A stretch of DNA of 64,000 nt from Hirundichthys speculiger (lineage: Eukaryota; Chordata; Actinopteri; Beloniformes; Exocoetidae), in the NCBI GenBank assembly GCA_018398805.1, contig JAGFBZ010000011.1:620001-684000 (forward strand), given 5' to 3'. The notes below the pieces were generated by a model, which ran no database searches, had not been told where the DNA came from, and saw only the letters and a program-made list of their open reading frames with translations. Positions 43,726 to 57,030 of this stretch are shown here, piece by piece. Position 1 is the first letter of the stretch. Every line of letters starts with the position of its first letter. The position numbers were made by a program, and so were the translations under genes.

Positions 43726-46700
43726 GCCAGCCCTCTTGTTTTTTTTCTTTTGTTTGGAGAAAATAATACAGCAGCAACTCAAATAGCAACAACAATAGCG
43801 CATAAAAGTTATATTTACAATACACAAGCTGTCTGACATTTAGCTAAGTCTTTGTGCTCACATTCATCTGAACAGCAAGTCCTTTGTCTGACTCTCTTGG
43901 ACCATGTTGGCTGCAACTATAACTTGCTTAAGAGGCTAAAAGTACCGCCTGATAATCCGCCCTGTCTAAGCTGTTGGCACAGCTCAGCTTGGCTCAGTGG
44001 TGCCAAGACAATACCAGCCTCAACCCTTGCATCCTGTCATTTTAATTGTTTCTTCTTTTTATTATTTTCCAGTTCCTCTACATTCCCTCCACCTTTGTTA
44101 GCTGCGCACATACATCATCTTTCAGTGAATAGGTCAAGCTTGTTTTAACTTTAGAAAAACTGAGAGCAGACATTGTCCACCATAATCAGATGTACAGGTT
44201 AGGTTTGGGAAGGAACACTCTGTAATTACACGGAAACATAAGGGACTGAGAAAGTATTTTGACTCTTGACATTTTTCACCGTAGGTTTCCCATTTCAGGC
44301 CCTTTTATACCAGGCTAAGCAGCTAAAAGGACAACTAAAAGTGATGCACAACTAACTGCGTTTTCATTTGTGGGGTGAAGCTCAAATCACAACAGTCTGA
44401 GCTCATTCTGAGTCATTGTGATACAGTAAATGGGATCTTGAATCCATACAAGGTATGCAACGTGTCTAAAAGCAGTCACCTATGTGTCATTATACCCACA
44501 AAAAGAAGAGAAAATCAGCGGCAGCGTAGCGGTCTGTCACTTTACTCTGGAAGGCAAGCCTTTTATATGGAACCTTGCTTCACATATTTACTCCTGAGGC
44601 TAGACTCTCAAGCTCCATAAACCATTTAACATTTAAAAACAATCCCTCCCAAAGATAATTCTTTTTTTTTTAATCAATTCCACCTCCTCAGAAAGGAAAG
44701 TTTCTTTTTTTTTCTTTCCTCAGAGAAACATCAGGACACTGCCGAGCGTCTTACTAATTAGACTGGAAGAATGTTTTTCCTGCTAATGTGGGACTCTGAG
44801 CCTGAAGCGCGACCATGCCATTAATCTCCTCAACGCAGTCACAGATCTTTCAATATATCACTTTGTGACATTTACAAAAAGTCTTTTTTAATCGTATTGC
44901 TGGAAGACAGCTTTTGTTGCGTACGGTGAGCTGCGGCATATCGCTGTCCCATCTTTTCATTTCACAGATTTTTCTAGTTAAGCAGAGAGCTTGTGAAGGG
45001 CATTTGCACGCTCTCATGTACATGCAGTTCAGAGCCCGACAACAGCCCCGTCACGTGTCCAGATCTTACAGATCATTCTATTTGCTCTGTAGCAGCTGTG
45101 GATAATTAAATACTGAGACGGTCCACCAAACAGCCTCCCCTGTGCTGCACAGTAGGACAAAGCATTTCTGACATGCACACCGAGCTGGAATATCAATGGA
45201 CAGCAGCATCCCTCAGTGCTCAATGAGATAGACTCTGGCATAAACACACAGACAAGGACAGACTGTTATTTTTGTTGGATTCTATACTGAATAAGTTATT
45301 TTGCTGAGTAAGCAGATGAAAGAAAAACAAAAGCTAAAACACAGATAGCCAGTAGCTGAATGTAGCGCAGCATGCTTAAATTATTTTGATGTTTGAGGCT
45401 AAGTATATCTCATGGATTTAATTTAGTAAGATGATCTAAATTATGCTTTTTAGGCCTGACATTAATAACACACTTCATCAGGGACAGATCTATATCTGTC
45501 AATAATAGCTGCAATGGCAATGAAATCTGTGAAGAGTACTGACACGTCCCACAGCTGTCAGACACACTCATATATGAGTGTATACCAGGATATAAAGATA
45601 TCAAATGACACAGGGCAACATGAGGATCACGGCTTGTCCACAAGAGAATGCCAAAGATCCTTTAAGATAAATGAAAGCTTCTTCATTCCTGATGGAGGAA
45701 AAAAAAAAGATGCTGGATCGGAAATCGGAGATACCCGGCTAATTATCTGTTTGTTGTGCTTATCATGAGTTGTAACCTCATAGCTTGTTTTAATCCTTTT
45801 CAAACAGAGCTTATTTTCCTTTTCAAAATACAGCTGCAACTATTAACTGTTAGATGTTAAACTTTTAAATGCATTATTTACTGTGCAAACGTTTAAAGTT
45901 TTATTTTAGATAACCAAGTTTAAAAAAAAAAAAAGAAATAAAGAAAAAGGAACACCAACAAATCAGTAATTGGCAAAATGAAGCAGCAAATCTCATTTTA
46001 AAAGCTGGGATGTTGGAAAGAAGGTGGTCAAATAAAACTTTTGATGACACTAATTGTGGCAGTTAATGGCGGGTCATTTGCCAAGCTCAAATGTAATGCT
46101 AAAGGTGACTTAAAAATAGAGATCAATCCAGTAACTGATGGAATTCCCTGAACAAAATGAATGGGCAGAAAAAGCAACAGAATGATATCCAAACAAATTA
46201 CACTGACAGTAAAACTGAGTTAGAAACATCCCGTTTGTGTCTGACTCCTTCAGGAAGCTGAGCACAGCCATCATAACAGTACTACATGGAGTAACTTGAG
46301 AAGATAATTAACTTTAATATTAACTTGCTACCAGAGCCATTTCTCTCCATTAAACACAGTAAATTACCCATTACATCAATGACCTCTTTCTTCATAGCAG
46401 ATTAGCCATTACCTTGGCGATCCATTGGAGTGAATGAATGGACAATGATGTCATTCCACGAAGACATATAAAACAGCTTCCGCAGGTGCTGAGTGGTGTT
46501 TGAACTCATTCAGACCTTAGGCCTACCCAGAAAAAAACAGCATAAATGTACCAATGGAAACTAAAAACTGCAATCATATCCAAAGATATAACCCTTTGAA
46601 GTAGACGATCTACTGAGAATGACACGTTTGGTATAAAGACCAATTAAATAAGCAAACTGCACGCCCTATGACCTCTCAAAACTATAGCCATATACAAGTA

Positions 46701-47813
46701 TTATACAAGTATTGAGATTCAAGATCAAGTATCAACTAACAATCTTTTAATTAAATGCAGAAAAAGCTATTAAAACTGAGCCTTGAACTCTTATAACCCC
46801 AAACAGTGGAGAATCATTTCCAGCTTTGATTTCTAATGAGACAATGGTGATGGAAAGACTGGAAAGTAATTATTTGTCCTTGTCAAGTTTCTTATTTAAA
46901 ATAGGATGACTCCACTTCCCTCCTCGTTTTGATCTCGCTCTCTATTGTTCAGGTTATTGGTTGAAAAAGATGCAAATGGAAGAGGTAATCAAATAATAGA
47001 GGAAGCCGCCCCCGCTGCTGCTCATTTAGTCTTTTATTCTGCCATTACTGGAGTACATGTAAAGCATTTGTTTCTTTGATAATGAGAGGAAAAGAGGTAG
47101 CTTACATAAGAGTCTTATTTATGGATGCTCACAGGTTAAGTTTGATATGGACATAAAACGAGACACTCTGGCTTCAGCAGTAAGCTGAAGGACGAATATA
47201 ATTGAGTGATAGTGCTTTCTAGACTGGCAGTTATGATGTAAGAAGCAGAGAAGGGTTAACTTTTCCTCCACTGAGCAGGTTTAGTGTGTACCTCAGACAA
47301 AATGTCACAGGGCTCATATGACTGCCACAGTTGATGGGTCTGTCTTCATCTTCTGATCCTCATGTATGTGCAGCTGCTCCCGCGAGAGCCTCAGATCTCT
47401 TGAAAGAGCGACCTCAAAGAGTCAGGCAGCTGCTTCTGCTGTTGCTCCTTCTACCTGGGGCACTTACATGATGCTCTATATGCCGGATAGTTGGAAATGC
47501 TGTTGGGGTTTGTGGGTAATTGAAGACCCATAAGACAAAAGACGGTGGTTCACTGCACTTTTTTTTTTGGAGATCCACTTGTTGTAGTCCTATTTCAGCC
47601 AATTTGGATATTTCTGTTATGACCATGTGTTGTGTGGCTTTATGTTATCAACCATGAAACTCCATAAAGTGACCATTGTGGCCCTCACTTCATTTTGTCT
47701 CTTAAAACAATTTGGCAAGTGAACCATCTTTACAATCTGACTGCTTTCTTTTATACCTGGTGAGTAAATATTTTGGTGTTGTAAGTTCTTCACCCAACAT
47801 TTATGTTGTAACA
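43721..47813. other. AT-rich non-coding DNA
   Basis: No exon, RNA gene or repeat family recognised. Some mixed-composition stretches (for example 46370-46500 and 46930-47060) could be conserved non-coding DNA, but this cannot be judged without alignment. Confidence 0.45.
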
Positions 47814-47815
47814 TA

Positions 47816-48939
47816 CACTATATTGCCAAAAGTATTTGCTCACCCATCCAAATGATCAGAATCAGGTGTTCCAGTCACTTCCATGGCCACAGGTGTATAA
47901 AATTAATCACCTAGGCATGCAGACTGTTTCTACAAACATTAGTGAAAGAATGAGTCGCTCTCAGGAGCTCAGTGAATTCCAGCGTGGAACTGTGATAGGA
48001 TGACACCTGTGCAACAAATGCGGTCGTTAAATTTCCTCGCTCCTAAATATTCCACAGTCAACTGTCAGCTGTACTATAAGGAAATGGAAGTGTTTGGGAA
48101 CGACAGCAACTCAGCCAGGAAGTGGTGGGACACAAACCTGATGGAGCGGAGTCAGCGGATGCTGAAGCACATAGTGTGAAGAGGTCACCAACTTTCTGCA
48201 GAGCCAATCACTACAGACCTCCAAACTTCATGTGGCCTTTAGATTAGCTCAACAACAGTGCAGAGAGCTTCATGAATGGGTTTCCATGGTGGAGCAGCTG
48301 CATCCAAGCCACACATCACCAGGTGCAATGTAAAGCGATGGATGCAGTGGTGTAAAGCAGCCACCACTGGACTCTAGAGCAGTGGAGGAACGTTCTCTGG
48401 AGTGATGAATCACACTTCTCCATCTGGTAATCTGATGGAAGAGTCTGGGTTTGGTGGTTGCCAGGAGAACAGTACTTGTCTGACTGCATTGTGCCAAGTG
48501 TAAAGTTTGGTAGAGGGGGGGATTATGGTGTGGGGTTGTTTTTCAGGAGGTGGGCTTGACCCCTTAGTTCCAGTGAAAGGAACTCTGAATGCTTCAGCAG
48601 ACCAAGACATTTTGGACAATTCCATGCTCCCAACTTTGTGGGAACAGTTTGGAGCTGGTCCCTTCCTCTTCCAACATGACTGTGCACCAATTAGAGCAGA
48701 GACTGAAAACCAGGCCTTTTCTTAGCCAACATCAGTGTTTGACCTCACAAATGTTCTTCTGGAAGAATGGTCAAAAATACCCATAAACACACTCCTAAAC
48801 CTTGTGGACAGCCTTCCCAGAAGAGATGAAGCTGTTCCAGCTTAAAGGGTGGACCCACATCATATTGATCAGGAATGGGATGAACTAAAGCTCATATGTG
48901 AGTCAAAGCAGGTGAGTGAATGGTTTTGGCAATATAGTG
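47816..48939 (+). mobile_element. Tc1-type DNA transposon, decayed and internally deleted (copy 2)
   Basis: It has the same ends as the 25.1-kb copy: CACTATATTGCCAAAAGTAT at 47816 after TA, and the inverse GGCAATATAGTG to 48939, where the flank is now CA. Its transposase runs on the plus strand from ATGAGTCGCTCTCAGGAGC (47951) with many stops and frameshifts. After QHDCAP a deletion removes the expected SPDLNP-type stretch before AACATCAGTGTTTGACCTC. It lies inverted relative to copy 1. Confidence 0.92.
48507..48725 (+). pseudogene. Tc1 transposase central fragment
   Basis: This 72-residue frame carries [44 protein letters not shown] and QHDCAP, the central part of a DDE transposase including its second catalytic aspartate. 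Flanking transposase sequence is out of frame, so no functional protein is made. Confidence 0.88.
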
Positions 48940-48954
48940 CATGTCAACACATGC

Positions 48955-49125
48955 CAAATCAAATCAAATCAAACTTTATTTATAAAGCACTTTTCATGCC
49001 CTCAAGCAACACAAAGTGCTTTACATAATAATAAAAACATTGTACATTAAAATAAAATAAAAGCCATCACACACCCCAATATACTGTATAACAGTTAAAA
49101 ACCCACACACACAAACAAAGCAGTC
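48955..49125 (-). mobile_element. Non-LTR retrotransposon 3' tail (minus strand)
   Basis: Read on the minus strand it gives AAGCACTTTGTGTTGCTTGA, then AGTGCTTTATAAATAAAGTT and (TTTGAT)n, the 3' terminus of a fish LINE or a SINE sharing such a tail. Only about 170 bp remain, placed directly after Tc1 copy 2. Confidence 0.7.
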
Positions 49126-49133
49126 CTCAAATA

Positions 49134-49146
49134 CCCCCCCCCCCCC
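49134..49146. repeat. Poly-C tract, 13 bp
   Basis: Uninterrupted C13. Confidence 0.9.
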
Positions 49147-49232
49147 ATGCACCACAAACATAACACAACTCCCTTGTTTCTGTCTCTTATATATCACTTT
49201 CCACAAATAATTCTTTATTTATATCCACCAAC

Positions 49233-50451
49233 TACTGTTTACCACTGTGTGGCATCCCCTTTTCTTTTAACAACTGTGGGTAAACATTTGGGACATGAGG
49301 AGATCAGTTTCTAGAGAATTACGAGAGGAATGTTGTCCCATTCTCGTCTGATGCAGGATCCTAGCTGCTCAACAATCATGTGCCTTTAATTCCGGATTTC
49401 TGTTTTCTGTTTTATACTGCACCAAATGTTTTCAACTGGTGAAAGGTCTGGACTTCTGGCAGACCAGTTCAGCACCCAGACTCTTCTCCTGTGAAACCAT
49501 GTTGTTGTGATGGATCCAGTATGTAATTTAGCATTGTCCTGCTAAAATATGCAGCTCCATACCATCAGAGATGCAGGCTTTGAACTGTCTGCTGATAAGA
49601 AGTTGGATGGTTCCTTTCTAGTCTGCAGGAAATTACATGCTTTCCAAAAACAATCTAAATGTTTGATTTGTCTGATCACAGAACAGTTTTCCTCTTTGCC
49701 TCAGACCATTTTAGATGAGCTTTGGCCCAGAGAAGACAGTGGCATTTCTGGATCATGTTCACATATGGCTCCTTCTTTGCATGATTCAGCTTTAACTGCA
49801 TGTGTGAATTGCATGGTAAACTGTGCTCACAGACGGTGATTTCTGGAAGCGTTCCTGAGCCCATGCAGTGAAGTCCAGTAGAGAATAACGCCTATTTTTA
49901 ATGCGATGTCGCCCGAGGGCTCAAAGATCACACTCATCCAGCTTTGAACTTCGCCCTTGTCTCCTGCACACACACTACTCCTGATTCTCTGAATCTTTTG
50001 ATGATATTAGATGGTGGACTCTCTTAACCTTTTGCAATTTTATGTTAAAGAACATTTTTTGAAATTGTTCCACTTTTTTTTTTTTTTTTTTGGATGCAGT
50101 TTGTCAGTTTGATGAACCTCTGTTGATCTTTGCATCTAAGAGACTGTGGCTCTCTGAAAGGCTCCTTTTATACCCAGTTATGCTGATGACCTGTTAACAA
50201 ATGCTCCTCCATCACTTTTTCAGCCCTTTGTTGCCCCTGTTTCAACTTTTTTGAGACGTGTTGCTGGCTTTGAAGTCAAAAAGAACTAATATTTTCCATG
50301 AAATGGTAAAATATCTTAGTTTCAACTACTGATACATTCTTTATGTTCTATCTGGAATAAAATTATGAATTTGTGAGATTTGAGAATCTTTGCACTCTGT
50401 TTTGATTTACATTTTACACTGGGGCTCAACTTTTTCAGAACTGAGTTTGTA
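49233..50451 (-). mobile_element. IS630/Tc1-mariner-type transposon relic (family resembling TcMar-ISRm11)
   Basis: Blocks in order match a fish DNA transposon family I know well. They are ACTGTGTGGCATCCCCTTTT, CATTGTCCTGCTAAAATATG, TTTAGATGAGCTTTGGCCCA, TTCTCTGAATCTTTTGATGA, TTTTGAGACGTGTTGCTGGC, and a right end ATTTACATTTTACAC..CTGAGTTTGTA. Transposase coding is on the minus strand and broken throughout. The right inverted end survives; the left end is lost. The superfamily is likely and the exact family less sure. Confidence 0.75.
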
Positions 50452-50513
50452 CAATCCAAGATTTTTAGTAATATTATATTGTTATATAAGAAATTTATTT
50501 TTTTACACATGTG

Positions 50514-50514
<1 letters not shown>

Positions 50515-50589
<75 letters not shown>
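50515..50589. repeat. (TA)n microsatellite, ~73 bp
   Basis: Near-pure TA dinucleotides just downstream of the DNA-transposon relic. Overlapping YIYIY frames are artefacts. Confidence 0.95.
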
Positions 50590-50591
<2 letters not shown>

Positions 50592-51110
50592 GTATTTATT
50601 TATTTATCATATTTATTTATTTATATTCTGAAAAACTCAATTAGAATTGCAGGTGTCAACTTATGTTCTTTTGTTTTTTCAAGGAAATGTAGGGTGCTAC
50701 CTCCTGCAGGGTATGAAAATCCAAATGACAGGAGAAAATGGGAATGGAATGGAAAAAGTAAAAGCAAAAGTAAAATTGAGGAAGACATAAGGTCAAAAGG
50801 AGCGTGTCAACCATCTGGAACTTCAGTGATTTGACAGCACAGTGTGAGATCAAAGTGAGCAGGAATTCACATTTGGTGGTCATCATTCACATGGTCTCAT
50901 TGCTGAGAGCCTGACAGGTATCTGTTTCTCACTGAGTGGGCTGCAAACCTTGGAGGACTGAAAATTATTAGGGAGAGTGGCAGGGCTTCATCTTGTGGAA
51001 TAATGAATTTCTGATGCAGCCTCCGGGCCTTCGCTTATAATTAAGTAGCAAAAAGAAAGGGAAAAAAAGAAAAAAAAAACTTGTTTGGAAGTTTAAAAAT
51101 ATATGTTAGC
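50590..51110. other. Non-coding DNA
   Basis: Nothing specific recognised. Confidence 0.45.
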
Positions 51111-51513
51111 TTAAAGGTGGAGTAGGTGTTGTTTGAAAAACGGTTCCAACAATCCAACTCAAGTGAGATTTTGAAAATATACACTCCCTCCCTCCTCCCA
51201 AAGGCTCCGCCTCCTCCTCTTCAGCTCACCCCTCGAAACCACGCCTTCACATGATTCACGACTGCATGAACCATAGGGAGGGAGGGAGGGAGGGGTGATA
51301 TTTGATGGACGTATTAGGCAGCCAATCAAAATAGTGATGATCACTTTTTTGATTGGTCAGAGTTTTTCTCTGATTATACCTTCTAGACTGGACCAAAATG
51401 TTTAGTTTTTTTTGCAAACATTTTATTTCAGTGGGTGCAATGGAAATGTGAAAAGGTTTTCAGGCAATATTGTAAAAAGTGTTGCAAAAAAACAACACCC
51501 ACCCCACCTTTAA
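51111..51513. mobile_element. TTAA-ended MITE, copy B (403 bp)
   Basis: Same orientation as, and about 98-99% identical by eye to, the 41.85-kb copy, with TTAA at both ends and near-perfect inverted ends. The near-palindrome is at 51322-51356 and the G-run tract at 51276-51295. The close identity suggests recent mobilisation, or gene conversion between the copies. It is non-coding, so any mobility would depend on a transposase from elsewhere. Confidence 0.9.
51276..51295 (+). repeat. G-quadruplex-type motif in MITE copy B
   Basis: The (GGGA)4GGGG tract is identical to that of copy A. Confidence 0.85.
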
Positions 51514-51627
51514 ATCAGGGTTGGTCATTTGTTTATAATAAACTAGTCATTCCATATTTTTGATTCTGGTTTTGGAAGCATTTTAGCCCCGACACAGAGA
51601 GTTCACTAGATGAAACTGAAGCAGATA

Positions 51628-51730
51628 CAGTGATCCCTTATTTTTCGCGGTTAATGGGGACACCCCCCCCCGCGAAAATCAAAATCCGCAAACAGGAGCC
51701 GGAGCCCCCCCGAGCCTAAATAATGTGTTA
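51628..51730 (+). mobile_element. Tc1/mariner (pogo/Tigger-like) end fragment
   Basis: TA is followed by CAGTGATCCCTTATTTTTCG, then GCGGTTAATGGGGACACCCC and CGCGAAAATCAAAATCCGCA, the left end of a known mariner-type element with a TCGCGG-rich terminus. No matching right end was found. The fragment is CpG-rich against its surroundings. Confidence 0.6.
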
Positions 51731-54700
51731 AAAATATGATATGATTTAATATCATAATATGATCATCAATTGATTATCAAAATATGATTTAAATGTGATT
51801 GCTGGGTTGTCTTTATTTGAGTTTGGTAAATTTATCAGTAGAATCCTTTAGGGAGAGTCAGTTGAGACCTGAAAAAAGACTATAATGTCTGCTATTCTTT
51901 AGCTTGATTGTTACAAGCTTCTCCAACGGAGCCAGAACAAAGATGAGAAGAGATGCTCTTCACATGAATTAGTGTGAAGTGTTGTATGTGTCTGAAAGGA
52001 AAAAAGTAGAAAAGTGCACTTTGAAAAGCCTCACAATGGTCCCTCTGATTAATCTCTGAGGCTGGTTCACTTGGTTTGCATTATAATTTACTGCAGCTTT
52101 CCCACTGCTGCACCTACAACTAAGGTCTTTAGCATGGGTCCTCTTCAACACAAACAAGGATAAAACAGGCTTTAAAATTATTTTTCACTAAAATATGTTT
52201 TGGCTTCCATGTAAGTGTGATGAATATAGTCTTCATCTGGAAAAAGAAATCCCTTCACATCTCTGGAGCCAGTGGTGTACAAATAGAAAGTGTTTATATC
52301 AAGTGAATGTCCCTCCTGTGTTTCATAGCAGGAGAGCCATATGATCTTGAACTTTAAGGCCAGCATTAAATTTCGATCTCAGCGTTTGTATTTGCAAGCG
52401 TACAAGGGCATGAGTGAGAAAGAATAGTTTTGCTCCCATGTGTGTAAAAATGTTTGTTTCCTTTCATTAAATATAGTTTCTACATAGCTCGAGAGCATTT
52501 ACATGTTATATTTATTACACTCCACCCCAGTATTATCAACAACATCTTAATCCCTTTGATCCAGCTTCTACCTCGTGCTCTCCCCTTTCACCATTTATCT
52601 CTGTATTTATACATCTCTCTACAATACTGGATTTCTGCTGACACCACACCTGCACCTCCCTCACTGCAGGGCTCTGGGAGAACAAAGACCAAAAAGCCAC
52701 GATGGCCTTGCTCCCAGAGCCAAGATGACGAATAACCCCTGCAGGGCAAGAGGTGCAGAGCAAGCCACAAAGGTGCCTCCTCTATTGGGTGGGCTTTGTC
52801 TGCATGCTTCACCCCCCCCCCCCCCATCCCCATACAGAGGTAGTTCAGTAAAATAAATGCTCTCTATCCATTTAGATCAGTTTTAGATTTCCGCTGGGAA
52901 AGGGGTTTTTGTCAAAGCACACTTTTAAGATACACAAAAAAATCTTTACTCCTGTTAAAAAAATAATGCAGCACAGTTTCATGCATGGTTCGGTTTTTAA
53001 TCTTCATAAATTTTGTATTTTCTCATTGCTTTTGGAAAAAACATGAGAAACACAGTGCGCCAACAGTTTATCAGAACAGTTCTGATAAAACGCCTAACAC
53101 TTGAGGTTCAAACAAATTTGCAGACAGCTGCTAAAGGCAACTGGTACAGTATTTTAATGAAACTATTTTTAGCAGACCAGTTCACCTTTTGTGGCTCAGT
53201 TGGATCATCACTGAAGGGAAGTGTTTACAGGTTTGACTCAAAAAAGAAAATGCAACGCTCTTTTGAGCAGAATGAAGAAGCAGGTTATCAAGTCCATCCG
53301 AGTGGGTCACTGGTAAGATTTTAATGAAAGATCAGTGAAAACAATGAAGCTTTGTGGGATTGAGGAAAAATCCACACACGGCAGTTGGTGAGAACAATTG
53401 TATTCTATTTCTTGTCCTCGTACTCTGTACAAATATGCAATTATATTTTAGTGCATGTAATATACTCAGAGCTCCTTCATGAAATACTAATCTAATATAT
53501 TTCTTACCTTCTGGGGGCCATATATCTTTTCTGGAGAGATTCCCAAAGACTTACCCGGCAACAAGATGAATTAAATACAGCTAAAATAATAATAATAGTG
53601 TGGATGACTGTAATGTTAAGAGCTTCTGTTACATTTGGTACACTATAGTATCATGGATTTACACTTTAATTCTCCAAAGCTGTCATTGAACTAAATGCTT
53701 CTCTTGTTTGACTGATTTCATATAAAGATTCTGTCATCAGATGATAAAGGGGTGAATCCAGTGCAGAAGAGCAAAGCACACCACTACTTCAAATCCTACT
53801 GGGATTCAGCACTTTTCATGTTCTGCAACTTCATGCATGGCTGCGTGACCCACCTCCGCAGCCTCTCTTAGCCTCTCACAGCAGCTGTCTGACAGTGACT
53901 CAGACTAAGCTTACCAAATACAGAACCAGATGAGACGAAAAGGTTCTGTGTGGCCGCTTAGTTCTACTGTATATCTCTTCAGGAAACTCAGTATTATGCC
54001 ACAACCCCAAGCTGCAATGCTGTATAACATCACAAAAAACAACACCAACACCCTTTATGATTAACACCAAAATCAATACGTTGGACTAACTGTGCCAGAG
54101 TTTTCAAAGCCCATTTGCTGTCCCCGACCAAAGCTAGAAAGATGATAAATCTTAGCACGGGTCTGATGCAGATCGCTGGAAAGGTGCATATGTGTGTCAG
54201 ATTCAGTGACCTATATTTGATAAAACTCTTCAAAGCATGTAATTTTATTGAAAAGTAGCAAAACCAAAGTAAAAGAATTATTTGAAAAAAAAGCATCTTG
54301 ACATGGAATAAACTCATCTTAGGCCTATAGCTGATGCCAAAGGCCACACTGTATGTAAAGGAAATGGCTTTGCTTGTCCCAATGTCTCGATACCCTAATC
54401 TTTATCCTATTAGCTTCTGTCGCAGTATATGAAGGAATCTTCAGTTATACGAAGCTAGCATCAAAGACCAGAATTCAAAGAGGGGAAAAGTGCAAAAGTG
54501 AAACTTTAGAAAGCCAACTTTGATGTCCAAAAGTGACAAACTGGAATTGGAATGAGAGTTGTGTTCAGTCTGCTCAAGATTTCAAAGGAAAATCTGGTTA
54601 GCCCATGGTACATTGTGTGAAGAGAAAAATGGCAGCACTTTCCCTAAGAATTTAAATATAAACCCTATGGTAAGGTTTTTTTTTTTCCCTTAATAGTCAT

Positions 54701-56689
54701 GCTTGATTATGTATTTTATAGGAAAAGTGGGTGGTAGAAAATTGACTTGCTGATAGATTTTCCAAACATTTTCGACAGTAAAGGTGCATTCAAAGGGTTC
54801 TGCAGCAGATGGACATCAACACACTTCATATCTATAGAGATGAGAAAGATGCAAGACTTGCTGAAGAGTGCATCCAATTCAGGGCCAGAATTTGCATAAA
54901 TTTATTATCACGAAGAGGAGTCTTATCTTGGTTGGTACATGGAAGAGTCTCAAAATATGTTCCATTATTGAAAATCACTGGACATCCAGCATGTAATATC
55001 AGTGGTGGCTGAAGCTGCAGAAGAAGAGTGTCTATGCATGCTGAATTACTGTGTGAAAAATGCATGTGGATACAGATGCAGAACATCCCCTATTGATTTT
55101 GTAGTGCCTTTGTGCCTGCATACATATGAGGAGTATGTTTTACCGCCTGCTGTGCTTAGATTTATCTACTTTTTTTTTTCCACAAAATGCATCAAGTTTT
55201 TGGAGCACCATCACTGCAGTTCAAAATGTTATATAGCTGCAAATTGTAGAAAGCCAATTTTCTAAAACAATGAAAACATTTCACTAAACAGCATCGTTGT
55301 CACTGACATTCAGCTATAGCTGCTACACACTTGAATGCATTATCTAGATACTAAAGAAGAAAAAAATTCAAAGTGCAGGAAACAAGCCAGAGCTGAGCAA
55401 GCACTGAGGGAGCAATATTCTTACGGTAATGGTACTGGACAGAAGTTACAGCATACTTCAAAGTACATTAACAAGGAGGATTTGTTTGCTTGTCTGCACT
55501 TATGTTGCTGCCGTATTATAACAGATATTATTAGTAAACTGTGACAAAAAAACATTCGTTATCCTGCAGCTTTGCACTATGAAGTATTTCTTTCAACCAC
55601 CAGCTCGTAACTAGTCTTATTGAAATGCCTGTCAGCGGTAATCTTGTAACCTTTGATTTTCCCACCGAGCCTGGTCGATTAACACTGTAAAACTGTGGTG
55701 TAAATGCACCGTGCACACGGTGCTACTGAACTGAAATTAATTGAATGGTACTTTATGCATTCAAAATGTATGCTCTAATCCTGTAATAAACATATCATTA
55801 AAAACAAGCGAAGTGGTGGGCTCATGAAATCTCTGCTGCAACAGAAGATCATTCCTGCTGAGAGACACGTAAATGCAGAAATTGATTTGGTCGTGTAAGA
55901 AACCGGCTCTGTTGTGCCGATGACACCTGAGATGGTAAAGTGAGAAGAAAGAGGTAGAAGAACATAATGCGATGGGTTAAGAATAACACAGGAATAACTG
56001 TGTGCAGTCACTTTGAATTTATATAAAATTAAGGTATTTATATAAAGTTTCTTAATTTTTGTACTTTTTATTTTGTGGTGACTGAAGAGCCAACATATAT
56101 CCACGGGTGCTGGAGGGTTTTGTAGCCATGTTGGCAAAGATCCCAGTGAATCCATACAGACAACAGACCTTCTTCATCTGTCTGTCTTTAAAGTTGAGCT
56201 TTGACTAATTAGTATAAAACATAAGAATAGCAAATTAACACTGCAAATTATTAACCTGACAGCAGATAGTGTTGGATTACAACAACCTGTCACAGAAGTC
56301 AAACAGGAAGCATACATCGCTCCACACACCATTACTGTTTTGGCACTTTTTAAAGTGTCACATTTGTTTCATTCTGAGCACACGCTCCTTTAAAGGGGCT
56401 CTGTGTTGCCAGGTTCTAGCGGCAGGTAAGTTGGAAAATGAAAATTGAAACTAATGCATATTGTTTTCCATAGACAGAATGGAAATGTTTGGTGGAAAAA
56501 AACAGAAAGTATTCTCATTTTCTCAATAATCAAGATGCAATCAAAGTGAAAACTTTAAGCTTTAATTTATGAGTTTTCACAAAAATATGGTATTTACCAT
56601 TCAGAAGGCAACAAGACACTTATTTTTTTGAAGTTTTAAGTGGCTTAAAAGCACTTAGGTAAAGTGACATAACCTTTGCAATCAGTGAC
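51731..56689. other. AT-rich non-coding DNA
   Basis: Contains C14 at 52812-52825. No exon or repeat family recognised in the rest. Confidence 0.45.
52812..52825. repeat. Poly-C tract, 14 bp
   Basis: Uninterrupted C14. Confidence 0.9.
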
Positions 56690-57030
56690 TAAAGTCTGAA
56701 TCACATGGACAAATCAACAAATTCTGAGTTTACTCCCTGAAGTTTCCTCTATTGCTTTGAGATCATGCAACTGACTCGGCCATTCAATAACTTTCCATTT
56801 CTTTACCTTCAAAAAGTCTTGAGCTGTGTTCGCAGTATGTTTTGGATCTTTATCTGGCTGCACTGTTAAGTGTCATCAATTTTGTAGCATTTGGCCAAAC
56901 GTAAGCAGAGTTTAGCCCCATAAATCTCATAATTAATCTTTCTACTTCTCTCAACAATCACCCACAAACACCAGTGAGCTCTACTGGCAGCCACACATGC
57001 TCATGTCATAACACTGCCTCCAAAGATGAG
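56690..57030 (-). mobile_element. DNA-transposon transposase remnant (Tc1/mariner-like)
   Basis: On the minus strand the region corresponds to a transposase gene segment of a common fish element. Plus-strand landmarks are CAACTGACTCGGCCATTC, TTCGCAGTATGTTTTGGATC, GTAGCATTTGGCCAAACGTA and CATAACACTGCCTCCA. All frames are broken and no inverted ends were found. The superfamily is inferred. Confidence 0.55.
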
